Below, piece after piece: positions 6,516 to 11,985 of a DNA stretch of 18,027 nt. This DNA is from B75-G9 sp964564905. Its GTDB lineage: Archaea > Hadarchaeota > Hadarchaeia > Hadarchaeales > Hadarchaeaceae. Within the stretch, counting starts at the first letter, position 1, and each line of letters begins with the position of its first letter. The stretch is from the NCBI GenBank assembly GCA_964564905.1, contig CAZMCI010000018.1:1-18027 (forward strand). Reading direction: 5' to 3'. The translations under genes and the position numbers were made by a program. The notes below the pieces were generated by a model. It was not told where the DNA came from. It saw only the letters and a list, made by a program, of their open reading frames with translations, and made no database searches.

Positions 6516-7658
6516 CTATACCTTGGCTTTCATTCGGTCAAAAGTCAGTATTTGCACGTTTTTCGGCATTGACTCCAGTCGAGACCGCATCCCCACCACG
6601 AATTTTATACCCTTCTCCTTGGCGAGGTTTGCCAGTTCTTGGGTCACCACACCATCAAAGACAACGGCTTTCACGCCCCCCTCCCTTGCGAGGAAATCCT
6701 TGAGTTCTCGGACTTGGATTTCTTTGATGACCTCAAGCCGCTCATCTAGCAGTTGGGCCTTTAACGTCCCCCGGAGTCTGTTTAGACGCTCTCGTAAGTG
6801 CTCGATTTGGTTTTTTTCATTTGTTTGAGGGCGTCTATACCTAGACTCCTCTATCGCTTGCTCGACCGGTATCTTCTCACGTAGTGCTTTGATTATCTCC
6901 TTTCGGGTCAGATCCTCAACGCTGCGTCCTTGGGGTGGGCGAGCTACAAAATCCACATCTGTGACCTGAAGTAACTCTTTCAGGATCAGGTCGCCTCCCC
7001 GATCACTGTCAAGAAATGCAGTGACGGTTTTGTTTTTGCACAGCTCCGCCACCGCTGGAGGTATGTTCGTCCCCTCCACCGCTATCACGTTTCTGATGCC
7101 AGCCCGAAGCAGATTCAGGACGTCCGCCCTGCCCTCTACGACCACGATGGCGTCCGAGTTCTGAACTCCAGGTCCGGCTGGCAGCCCCTTGTACTCACCT
7201 ATCTCCTCCAAACGCACGGATTTCTTTACCCTTTCAGTTATCTCCTGTGTTTCAAGGGCGGTCTCTTCGAATCTCTCCAGAAGTGCCTTGGCCCTCTCAA
7301 TGACGAATTTTCGCTTCTCGTCGCGCACATCTTCAATTTTTTCTACTTTTATCTTGGCTTCGCATGGTCCGACCCGGTCTATGGTTTCTAGCGCCGCACC
7401 TATGATGGAGGTTTCGATGCGGTCGAGACTGGAGGGGATGGTTATGGTCCCGGAGGACTTTCCATGGTTTGAGCTGATATTTACGTTGATCCTCCCGATT
7501 CTCCCGGTCTTCAGTAGTTCACGGAGATCCAGGTCCTCGCCTAAAAGTCCCTCGGTTTGTCCAAAAATAGCGCCCACCACGTCCGGACGCTCCACCACGC
7601 CGTTTGCTTCTATTTTGGCGTGGATCAGATATTTGGTCGTACCGACATCCTCCCGCAT
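6516..7658 (-). CDS. dnaG: Archaeal DnaG primase-like protein
   Basis: The protein has 380 residues from ATG 7658. The N-terminal archaeal signature is TTKYLIHAKIEANG..ERPDVVGAIFGQTEGLLG (about residues 7-40). A TOPRIM domain follows at about 168-250, with the catalytic glutamate in VVVEGRAD (E175) and the acidic DSDRGGD motif (217-223). The C-terminal region (about 290-380) is the helical/beta tail of the archaeal family. Archaeal DnaG has been linked to the exosome (as a poly(A)-binding subunit) and to weak primase activity. The start at 7658 is preceded by GGAGGGATC about eight bases upstream and gives the family's usual N-terminus. A GTG at 7730 would add 24 unrelated residues. A leader of about 150 nt with a small ORF and a hairpin precedes it. 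Confidence 0.95.
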   Translation of the reverse strand: MREDVGTTKYLIHAKIEANGVVERPDVVGAIFGQTEGLLGEDLDLRELLKTGRIGRINVNISSNHGKSSGTITIPSSLDRIETSIIGAALETIDRVGPCEAKIKVEKIEDVRDEKRKFVIERAKALLERFEETALETQEITERVKKSVRLEEIGEYKGLPAGPGVQNSDAIVVVEGRADVLNLLRAGIRNVIAVEGTNIPPAVAELCKNKTVTAFLDSDRGGDLILKELLQVTDVDFVARPPQGRSVEDLTRKEIIKALREKIPVEQAIEESRYRRPQTNEKNQIEHLRERLNRLRGTLKAQLLDERLEVIKEIQVRELKDFLAREGGVKAVVFDGVVTQELANLAKEKGIKFVVGMRSRLESMPKNVQILTFDRMKAKV

Positions 7659-7686
7659 GGACGATCCCTCCTTTTTGCCGAGCTTT

Positions 7687-7800
7687 TCAGCTACTAATTC
7701 TTTCAAATTCTTTTCTTCCACGGGCAACACGCCCTATAGGCGCCAGAATGAGCCTGATGGTGATTCTGGCCTGATTCGATGACCAATCTAATTTTTGCAT
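7687..7800 (-). CDS. Possible 37-residue small protein or leader peptide upstream of dnaG
   Basis: ATG at 7800 is preceded by AGGTGGGA three to four bases upstream. It lies 35 bases behind a TATA-like TTATAAATA at 7835-7843, which is normal archaeal promoter spacing. The frame encodes a basic peptide beginning MQKLDWSSNQARITIRLIL and containing PIGRVARGRKEFERI, with a TGA at 7687-7689. That is 28 bases before the dnaG ATG. I recognise no family. It could be a genuine small protein, a regulatory leader peptide, or chance. The two alternatives for the region, this frame and the 24-residue dnaG extension, overlap in different frames, so a frameshifted gene cannot be excluded. Confidence 0.4.
   Translation of the reverse strand: MQKLDWSSNQARITIRLILAPIGRVARGRKEFERISS
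7742..7770. promoter_or_regulatory. Hairpin in the dnaG leader
   Basis: GCCAGAAT (7742-7749) and ATTCTGGC (7763-7770) are a perfect 8-bp inverted repeat with a 13-base loop. It lies between the dnaG promoter and start codon, inside the small upstream frame. A structure of this strength in an archaeal leader suggests possible control of translation or mRNA stability, but nothing else supports a specific mechanism. Confidence 0.4.
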
Positions 7801-7834
7801 TCCCACCTAAAAAGCTGTCTGTTTTGTGTTGTTG

Positions 7835-7843
7835 TATTTATAA
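7835..7843 (-). promoter_or_regulatory. TATA box for the dnaG transcription unit
   Basis: On the minus strand TTATAAATA matches the archaeal TATA consensus. It is embedded in a short inverted repeat, GTTGT (7831-7835) and ACAAC (7843-7847). The predicted start site is about 25 bases downstream, near 7810, which leaves a leader of about 150 nt to the dnaG ATG. It sits immediately behind the 3' end of the COG2426 gene, so dnaG probably has its own promoter. Confidence 0.55.
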
Positions 7844-7846
7844 CAA

Positions 7847-8311
7847 CTAAAACTTGGGTGAGAGCCCTCGAATAAAAATTATCCCGAGGCTTGCTAACAC
7901 CCAGATTAGTACACCCGCGATGACCACACCTGTCGCAATTGCCAAGCTCGCATGTTTTCTGTTCAGTCCCGCGATGTAAGCTATAAGCGATCCGGTATAT
8001 GCACCGGTGACCGGCAATGGGATGCCTACGAACAGGGTGAGCCCTACCAGACCCAAATTTCGATGTTTTTGTGCACGCCTTACAGACCATTTGAACGTTT
8101 TCTCAATAAGATTTACTCTCCGACGGATGGGTGGAAGGATGAAATCCAGCAGGATAAACGCAATGGGGATCGCTGATAGATTCAACAGCACGCACACGAT
8201 GAATGCAAACCCCGGAGTATGACCAGCCATAATGGCCAAGGGGATGGCGCCTCGCAGTTCGATAAATGGAACCATCGAAACAAGAAAAACTAACCATTCC
8301 AGCAACAACAT
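7847..8311 (-). CDS. Small multidrug-export-type membrane protein (COG2426)
   Basis: The protein has 154 residues from the ATG at 8311. The N-terminal motif FIELRGAIPLAI and the second motif FVGIPLPVTGAYTGSLIAYIAGL are the paired re-entrant-like signatures of the COG2426 family, annotated as putative small multidrug export proteins. About four to five hydrophobic helices are visible, with a basic cytoplasmic loop (PPIRRRVNLIEKTFKWSVRRAQKH) in the middle. Transport activity and substrate are unproven for the family. Upstream in-frame ATGs at 8362 and 8371 would add a polar extension that runs into the divergent gene's promoter, so 8311 is preferred, though its Shine-Dalgarno match is weak. Confidence 0.85.
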   Translation of the reverse strand: MLLLEWLVFLVSMVPFIELRGAIPLAIMAGHTPGFAFIVCVLLNLSAIPIAFILLDFILPPIRRRVNLIEKTFKWSVRRAQKHRNLGLVGLTLFVGIPLPVTGAYTGSLIAYIAGLNRKHASLAIATGVVIAGVLIWVLASLGIIFIRGLSPKF

Positions 8312-8386
8312 GCACCTATAAGCGATATTGTTTGATGAATAAATCAATATTCCTTGAAACATGTTTATCATTCTAAGTCACTCAAA

Positions 8387-8394
8387 AATTTAAA
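8387..8394 (+). promoter_or_regulatory. TATA box of the phosphoribosyltransferase gene
   Basis: ATTTAAAT lies 32-39 bases upstream of the ATG at 8426. This is the expected position of an archaeal TATA box for a nearly leaderless transcript. It supports 8426 over the more upstream ATG at 8354, which lies before the box. Confidence 0.55.
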
Positions 8395-8425
8395 TGATCG
8401 AGGATCCAGTAAAAATAGTGCGTTG

Positions 8426-9022
8426 ATGAAATCGCCTAAAAAACTCGAGAAATATGAGGTACCGAGTTGGGACTACATTTACACTTTGTGCATTCAAGTT
8501 ACGGATCAGATAAAACGCAGTGGGTATGGGCCGGATTTGATTGTCGCCATTTCCCGTGGCGGGTGGATTCCCGGGCGAGTCTTGTCCGACATCCTTGGTT
8601 TACCAAAAATCGCCACCATCAAGGTCGAGTACTATGAGGACATATACAAGACCCGTCCAAAGCCGGAAATAACACAGCCCCTCCCCATCGATATCAGCGG
8701 AAAACGGGTGCTGCTGGTGGATGACATAGCCGATTCTGGACGTAGCCTCGAGCTTGTCAGGAAACACCTCTACGAGCAAGGTGCGAAAGATGTGAAGATT
8801 TGCACACTTTATCACAAACCCTGGTCAATAGTAAAACCAGATTTCAACGCGCGGGAGACGGATGCGTGGGTCTGTTTCCCCCATGAGATTTTTGAGACGA
8901 TGAGAAAGATTCACCTGAAGTTAAAAAAGCAGGGAAAAACTAGAAAGGAGATTGAACGGAAGCTCCTGTCGATGGGTATAAAACCTTTTCTTGTTAGGAA
9001 GTTCCTGTCGCAGGTTCAATAG
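8426..9022 (+). CDS. Phosphoribosyltransferase, COG2236 type (probable purine base salvage)
   Basis: The protein has 198 residues from the ATG at 8426. The PRPP-binding loop of type I phosphoribosyltransferases is VLLVDDIADSGRS (about residues 95-107), with paired aspartates. The PPi loop region is AISRGGWIPGRVLSDIL (about 41-57). The aromatic segment DAWVCFPHE after residue 145 is typical of xanthine/hypoxanthine-type enzymes, where it stacks on the base. The C-terminal helix region is lysine and arginine rich and ends in a helix-turn 'RKEIERKLLSMGIKPFLVRKFL', an extra tail for the archaeal group. It would transfer ribose-5-phosphate from PRPP to a purine base in the cytosol. The exact base is not predictable from the sequence. 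An ATG at 8354 would precede the TATA box and is rejected. Confidence 0.88.
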   Translation: MKSPKKLEKYEVPSWDYIYTLCIQVTDQIKRSGYGPDLIVAISRGGWIPGRVLSDILGLPKIATIKVEYYEDIYKTRPKPEITQPLPIDISGKRVLLVDDIADSGRSLELVRKHLYEQGAKDVKICTLYHKPWSIVKPDFNARETDAWVCFPHEIFETMRKIHLKLKKQGKTRKEIERKLLSMGIKPFLVRKFLSQVQ

Positions 9023-9038
9023 GGAAAAAAGTTGGAAA

Positions 9039-9446
9039 CTAACTTCTCAGCACAGCGCGTTGATTTTTCAGAAATTTTGCAAGCCCCTCGATGTCCTTAA
9101 CATCTTTGTGAAACAGAGATTTTAGTTTTCTCCTGATTTCAGTGATCGGTTCGACATCCAGTTGTCTGAGATGTTTAACACAGAATTTCGCGAGTTTGTC
9201 ACCAGCTCGGTCAAAATCCGTTAAGATGATGACTTTTTCTGAGCCGGAAAAGCTTTCGATGAAGTTCAACAGGGATTTTCCGCTAGATACTTTGTGAAAT
9301 CGACCTTTTATCTCAAGCCTCTTCAGCGCTTCGATGTCGTTCGCTCCTTCCACGATGATCGGGACATCACAGCACGCCTGTTCTCTCAACTCGGCAAGCA
9401 ACTCATTAAGTTCCTCAAATTTTTCCACGGTCAGCAAAACTATCAC
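9039..9446 (-). CDS. Small TOPRIM-domain protein (UPF0292 / RnmV-like)
   Basis: The protein has 135 residues. A single TOPRIM fold is visible. The conserved glutamate lies in PIIVEGANDIEAL (E33) and the acidic pair in ILTDFDRAGDKLAKF (about residues 74-88). The TOPRIM domain makes up nearly all of the protein, as in the archaeal UPF0292 family and the small primase-like/RNase M5 group. These enzymes use two metal ions on nucleic acid phosphodiesters; RNase M5 matures 5S rRNA in Bacillus, but the archaeal function is not established. The start is taken as GTG at 9446, 12 bases after the zinc-ribbon stop codon. No strong Shine-Dalgarno is seen. It ends 16 bp from the convergent phosphoribosyltransferase gene. 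Confidence 0.85.
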   Translation of the reverse strand: MIVLLTVEKFEELNELLAELREQACCDVPIIVEGANDIEALKRLEIKGRFHKVSSGKSLLNFIESFSGSEKVIILTDFDRAGDKLAKFCVKHLRQLDVEPITEIRRKLKSLFHKDVKDIEGLAKFLKNQRAVLRS

Positions 9447-9458
9447 CGTTGTAAAAAT

Positions 9459-9629
9459 TTACTTGGGACCATGGTCGCCCACCCAAAGTCCTCTGCGCAG
9501 GCATCTCTTACAAGCATTGATGTCGGGTATAAAACAACGTGAGCAAACAGTAGCTCCGCACACACCGCATCTATGAATTTCGGCGCTTACTCGACCGCAC
9601 ACGCTGCAAACACCTGTAACTTTGCCCAT
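9459..9629 (-). CDS. 56-residue multi-CxxC zinc-ribbon protein
   Basis: ATG at 9629 is preceded by GAGGGAAATC. The frame gives 56 residues with three CxxC pairs and further cysteines: CSVC (residues 8-11), CGVC (21-24), CSRC (29-32) and CKRC (40-43). That spacing is a tandem treble-clef or zinc-ribbon arrangement able to bind two zinc ions. The C-terminus RRGLWVGDHGPK is basic and ends at a TAA at 9459-9461. Such small archaeal proteins usually act as nucleic-acid or protein-binding adaptors, but no specific function can be given. It sits 12 bp before the TOPRIM gene and 42 bp after the kinase gene on the same strand, which makes a shared transcript likely. Its partner may be the TOPRIM protein. 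Confidence 0.85.
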   Translation of the reverse strand: MGKVTGVCSVCGRVSAEIHRCGVCGATVCSRCFIPDINACKRCLRRGLWVGDHGPK

Positions 9630-9671
9630 CTGATTTCCCTCTATTGGTTTATGATGTTCACCGATTAAATA

Positions 9672-10655
9672 TTATGTCCGATCCTTGATAGCATCGAGCG
9701 GTTTAAGAGGGAAAGAGGATAGCGTAGCGCCAAATCTCCCGATCACCTTTGCGGCAATCTTTGCACCTTGATGCCCTGCTTTTTTAATGGATCCCCCCCG
9801 GCTCAGTCCGAACAGAACCCCTGCGGCGTAGAAATCCCCAGCTCCGGTCGTGTCGACGACCTTTGTTGGATATGCTGGAATCGCATACCGGTTTTTGCGG
9901 GAGAAGAGCACGGAGCCATTTTTGCCTTTTTTTAAACAGATGAGGGGGATACTCTCCGATAGATTTCTGATCTTTTTTTCGTCATTCGAGCCGATCAGGG
10001 CTTTCATCTCCTCCTCGTTGGCAAACAAGACATTTGATGACGAAATGATATCCATTAGAGCGCCCCTGTTCTCTCGAATCATCGGAGGATTCTCAAGAGA
10101 AACCGCGACCTGCACCCCGCTTTTTTCTGCGAGCTTTACAGCTTTCCCAGCGTTTTTTGAAGTATTGCCTTTGGAAAGGAGAGTTATGGAAGTGACGTAC
10201 AGAAAGCGGGAGTTTTTGATGTGGTTAGCTGGGAGGGACCCGTATTCAATACCGTTCCCGAGATTCGCGGCAAAAGTACGCTGAAGGTCCGGAGTGATGA
10301 ATGTGATGGTCTTTCCAGTTTTCCCCGGTTTTTTCTCGACAAGGGACTCTATCCGTTGAACGTTGAGACTTTTCCGGAAGAGTTCGCCTTCCATGTCTTC
10401 ACCTACACGGCCAGCATAGACCGCTCTTCCTCCAAAGAAGCTAACACCCTCACATACGTTGCGAGCGTTGTCTCCCGGAAAACAGGCGAAAATCGACCGC
10501 GAAAGTTTGATGTGCAATTTGTCAAGTTTTTCTCGAGGAAGAAAATTTGTGGATCCTTTCTCCAGATCATTTTCTTTCAAGATCTTCTCGCCTGAACGGA
10601 CGAAATAGTCCACGAGCGGGGTCCCGATTCCGAATACATCATATTTTTCTTTCAA
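9672..10655 (-). CDS. PfkB-family carbohydrate/nucleoside kinase
   Basis: The protein has 327 residues. The C-terminal PfkB signature VVDTTGAGDFYAAGVLFGL (residues 267-285) contains the catalytic aspartate (D274) and the anion hole GAGD. The N-terminal part has DVFGIGTPLVDYF (6-18) and the glycine-rich FFGGRAVYAGRVGEDMEGELF (73-93). The segment ITPDLQRTFAANLGNG (120-135) resembles the 'TPDG.RT...LG' motif of the adenosine-kinase subgroup, so a nucleoside or related sugar is a likely substrate; this is an inference. The start is TTG at 10655 with GGGAGATG five to eight bases upstream. It lies 14 bp after carS and shares its direction. Confidence 0.9.
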   Translation of the reverse strand: MKEKYDVFGIGTPLVDYFVRSGEKILKENDLEKGSTNFLPREKLDKLHIKLSRSIFACFPGDNARNVCEGVSFFGGRAVYAGRVGEDMEGELFRKSLNVQRIESLVEKKPGKTGKTITFITPDLQRTFAANLGNGIEYGSLPANHIKNSRFLYVTSITLLSKGNTSKNAGKAVKLAEKSGVQVAVSLENPPMIRENRGALMDIISSSNVLFANEEEMKALIGSNDEKKIRNLSESIPLICLKKGKNGSVLFSRKNRYAIPAYPTKVVDTTGAGDFYAAGVLFGLSRGGSIKKAGHQGAKIAAKVIGRFGATLSSFPLKPLDAIKDRT

Positions 10656-10669
10656 ATAGCATCTCCCGG

Positions 10670-11176
10670 TCAGTAAGGTTTGTCCTTCAAACCCAATTTA
10701 TAAGCGATGAGGTTGGTCCCGAAATGGATGAGAGGCGTGAGCGCTAGAATAACTAAAATAACCTCTCCGCTTGGCAACATTACCGGACTGGCGAAAAGTA
10801 TAGCAAAAACGACGAAACCAATCTGGTCCAAGATGGGAGCCGATCCTCCACGGGGGATGTTCAGGCGACGTTTGATAAAGCTTCCCGCGAGATCGCCAAC
10901 TAGAGCACCAAGGGAGAGCAGGAAGCCGAGGACGATGTAAGTGTGAGATTGTTCCACCACTCCTTCTAGCCCACCCATGAGTGAGCCAGCTATCACTCCA
11001 GCTATGAATCCTCGCGTGGTCTTTCCAGGTCCGAAAATCGGACGGCCATCTCCCAGCTTTTTTCCCCCATCCAAGGGTGCTCCACCACCCAAGATTACCG
11101 GAGTGGCGTTTGCCACATATGCCGGGAGGATGAACCAGATCGCCTTGCCGCACAGTTGGAGCAGCTCGTTCAGCAC
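10670..11176 (-). CDS. carS: CDP-archaeol synthase
   Basis: The protein has 168 residues. Signature segments include LGDGRPIFGPGKTTRGFI (about residues 41-58) and the block GDLAGSFIKRRLNIPRGGSAPILDQ (about 93-117), which carries the aspartates and basic residues of the CDP-alcohol/CTP-transfer active site. Four to five transmembrane helices are visible. CarS activates 2,3-di-O-geranylgeranylglyceryl phosphate with CTP, a committed step in archaeal phospholipid synthesis, at the membrane. The start is GTG at 11176, three bases after the stop of the TrmB-like gene. The spacing implies tight co-transcription and probably translational coupling. Confidence 0.96.
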   Translation of the reverse strand: MLNELLQLCGKAIWFILPAYVANATPVILGGGAPLDGGKKLGDGRPIFGPGKTTRGFIAGVIAGSLMGGLEGVVEQSHTYIVLGFLLSLGALVGDLAGSFIKRRLNIPRGGSAPILDQIGFVVFAILFASPVMLPSGEVILVILALTPLIHFGTNLIAYKLGLKDKPY

Positions 11177-11179
11177 ATG

Positions 11180-11911
11180 TTACACCCGTTTGGAGTCCTT
11201 CCACAGATATTCGAAATACTCCTTAGCGAAACGGGCCAGCCCGACCTCGTCGGACCATATCCCCACGAGTTCACCTTCTTCTCCCATCACCAGCAGGACC
11301 TCCTTGCCATCGATGACGACTCCTCCCCCAAAGAGGGTTTTTCTCCGCTTTATCTCCACGGTTTCGAGTAGCTGGGGCTCTATCTTAGATTTTTCAGTTA
11401 CCATCATCCTCATGGATATGTTTTTTGCTTGCATGGCCGGTAGGATAGAACTTAATTTCACGAGCTCCTCGTCCAATGGCGGCAGAGATATGAGAACTTC
11501 GATTTTGGCTCGGGCCAGCATTTCCCATATCTTTTTGATCAGGTTTTGCTCCCCTCTGATGATCCATATGTTTGGTTTTTTGGTCTCAGCTTTATGTTCG
11601 TACAGAGGCTCAAGTTCCTCGACAATGCCATCACAAAGTTTCCTGAGTTGATATTCTCGTTCGATTTTCAGGAGCCTTACCACTTCGGCGGGGGCCTTGG
11701 CCTTGTACATGATCGGCCTCGTAGCCCGGATCTCTACCCATCCCTTTCGTTCCAGTTTGGAGAGAATCTCGTAGATCCTGGAATACGGCACGTTGGAAGC
11801 CTTACTTAGGTCACCAGCTGTAGAAGGCCCGTTTGAAACCAAAGTTGTGTACGCTCTAGCTTCGTACTCGGTCAGACCGAGTTCCCGCAGAAGGCGGCGT
11901 GGTTTTTCCAT
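11180..11911 (-). CDS. TrmB-family transcriptional regulator
   Basis: The protein has 243 residues. The N-terminal winged helix (about 5-75) is of TrmB type: LGLTEYEARAYTTLVSNGPSTAGDL leading to a recognition helix with VPYSRIYEILSKLERKGWVE. A coiled helix (about 76-105) follows, then a C-terminal sensor domain (about 110-243) with WIIRGEQNLIKKIWEML and the LFGGGVVIDGKEVLLV strands. Known TrmB-type proteins bind sugars there; the effector here is unknown. ATG at 11911 has GAGG just upstream. It leads an operon with carS and the PfkB kinase and is divergent from the tes-like gene, so it is a good candidate regulator of membrane lipid synthesis. A 23-bp palindrome in the shared intergenic region is a likely operator. 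Confidence 0.9.
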   Translation of the reverse strand: MEKPRRLLRELGLTEYEARAYTTLVSNGPSTAGDLSKASNVPYSRIYEILSKLERKGWVEIRATRPIMYKAKAPAEVVRLLKIEREYQLRKLCDGIVEELEPLYEHKAETKKPNIWIIRGEQNLIKKIWEMLARAKIEVLISLPPLDEELVKLSSILPAMQAKNISMRMMVTEKSKIEPQLLETVEIKRRKTLFGGGVVIDGKEVLLVMGEEGELVGIWSDEVGLARFAKEYFEYLWKDSKRV

Positions 11912-11945
11912 GGCCTCACTTTCATATCTAGAAAAGTTTGAGAAG

Positions 11946-11956
11946 TTTTAAATATT
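11946..11956 (+). promoter_or_regulatory. TATA box of the tes-like gene (may also serve the divergent regulator gene)
   Basis: TTTTAAATATT matches the archaeal TATA consensus and lies about 30-40 bases upstream of the ATG at 11986. Read on the minus strand, the same AT-rich box (AATATTTAAAA) lies about 35-45 bases upstream of the TrmB-like ATG at 11911. It could therefore drive transcription in both directions. Confidence 0.6.
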
Positions 11957-11976
11957 CACCCCTTTAAGTGGTGAAT
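11954..11976. promoter_or_regulatory. 23-bp near-perfect palindrome, candidate operator
   Basis: Half-sites ATTCACC (11954-11960) and GGTGAAT (11970-11976) are exact inverted repeats. The symmetry continues inside with CTT (11962-11964) opposite AAG (11966-11968) around the centre T11965. Only one position (11961/11969) breaks it. It overlaps the downstream edge of the tes TATA box and ends before the start codon, a classic position for repression of tes. A TrmB-family gene starts 43 bp away. The half-site loosely recalls the TATCAC/GTGATA halves of the Thermococcus glycolytic motif, but the spacing differs. Confidence 0.7.
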
Positions 11977-11985
11977 GGCAGAAAT

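Noticed and set aside
7740..7785. Possible C/D-box small RNA (CTGA and TGATG-like words) in the dnaG leader
   Set aside because: The box-like words are too close together and out of order for a C/D guide RNA. The hairpin explains the symmetry better.
7788..8090. 100-codon minus-strand frame overlapping the COG2426 gene in another frame
   Set aside because: Its composition (cysteine, arginine and histidine rich) is typical of out-of-frame reading, and the COG2426 frame carries the family motifs.
8320..8352. Loose AT-rich inverted repeat (ATATTG...CAATAT) between the COG2426 and phosphoribosyltransferase genes
   Set aside because: It is short, imperfect and AT-rich in a promoter region, so it is expected by chance.
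10698..11204. 168-codon frame overlapping carS
   Set aside because: It is a shifted reading of the carS gene. The CarS frame contains all signature motifs, while this one is tryptophan and arginine rich without any.
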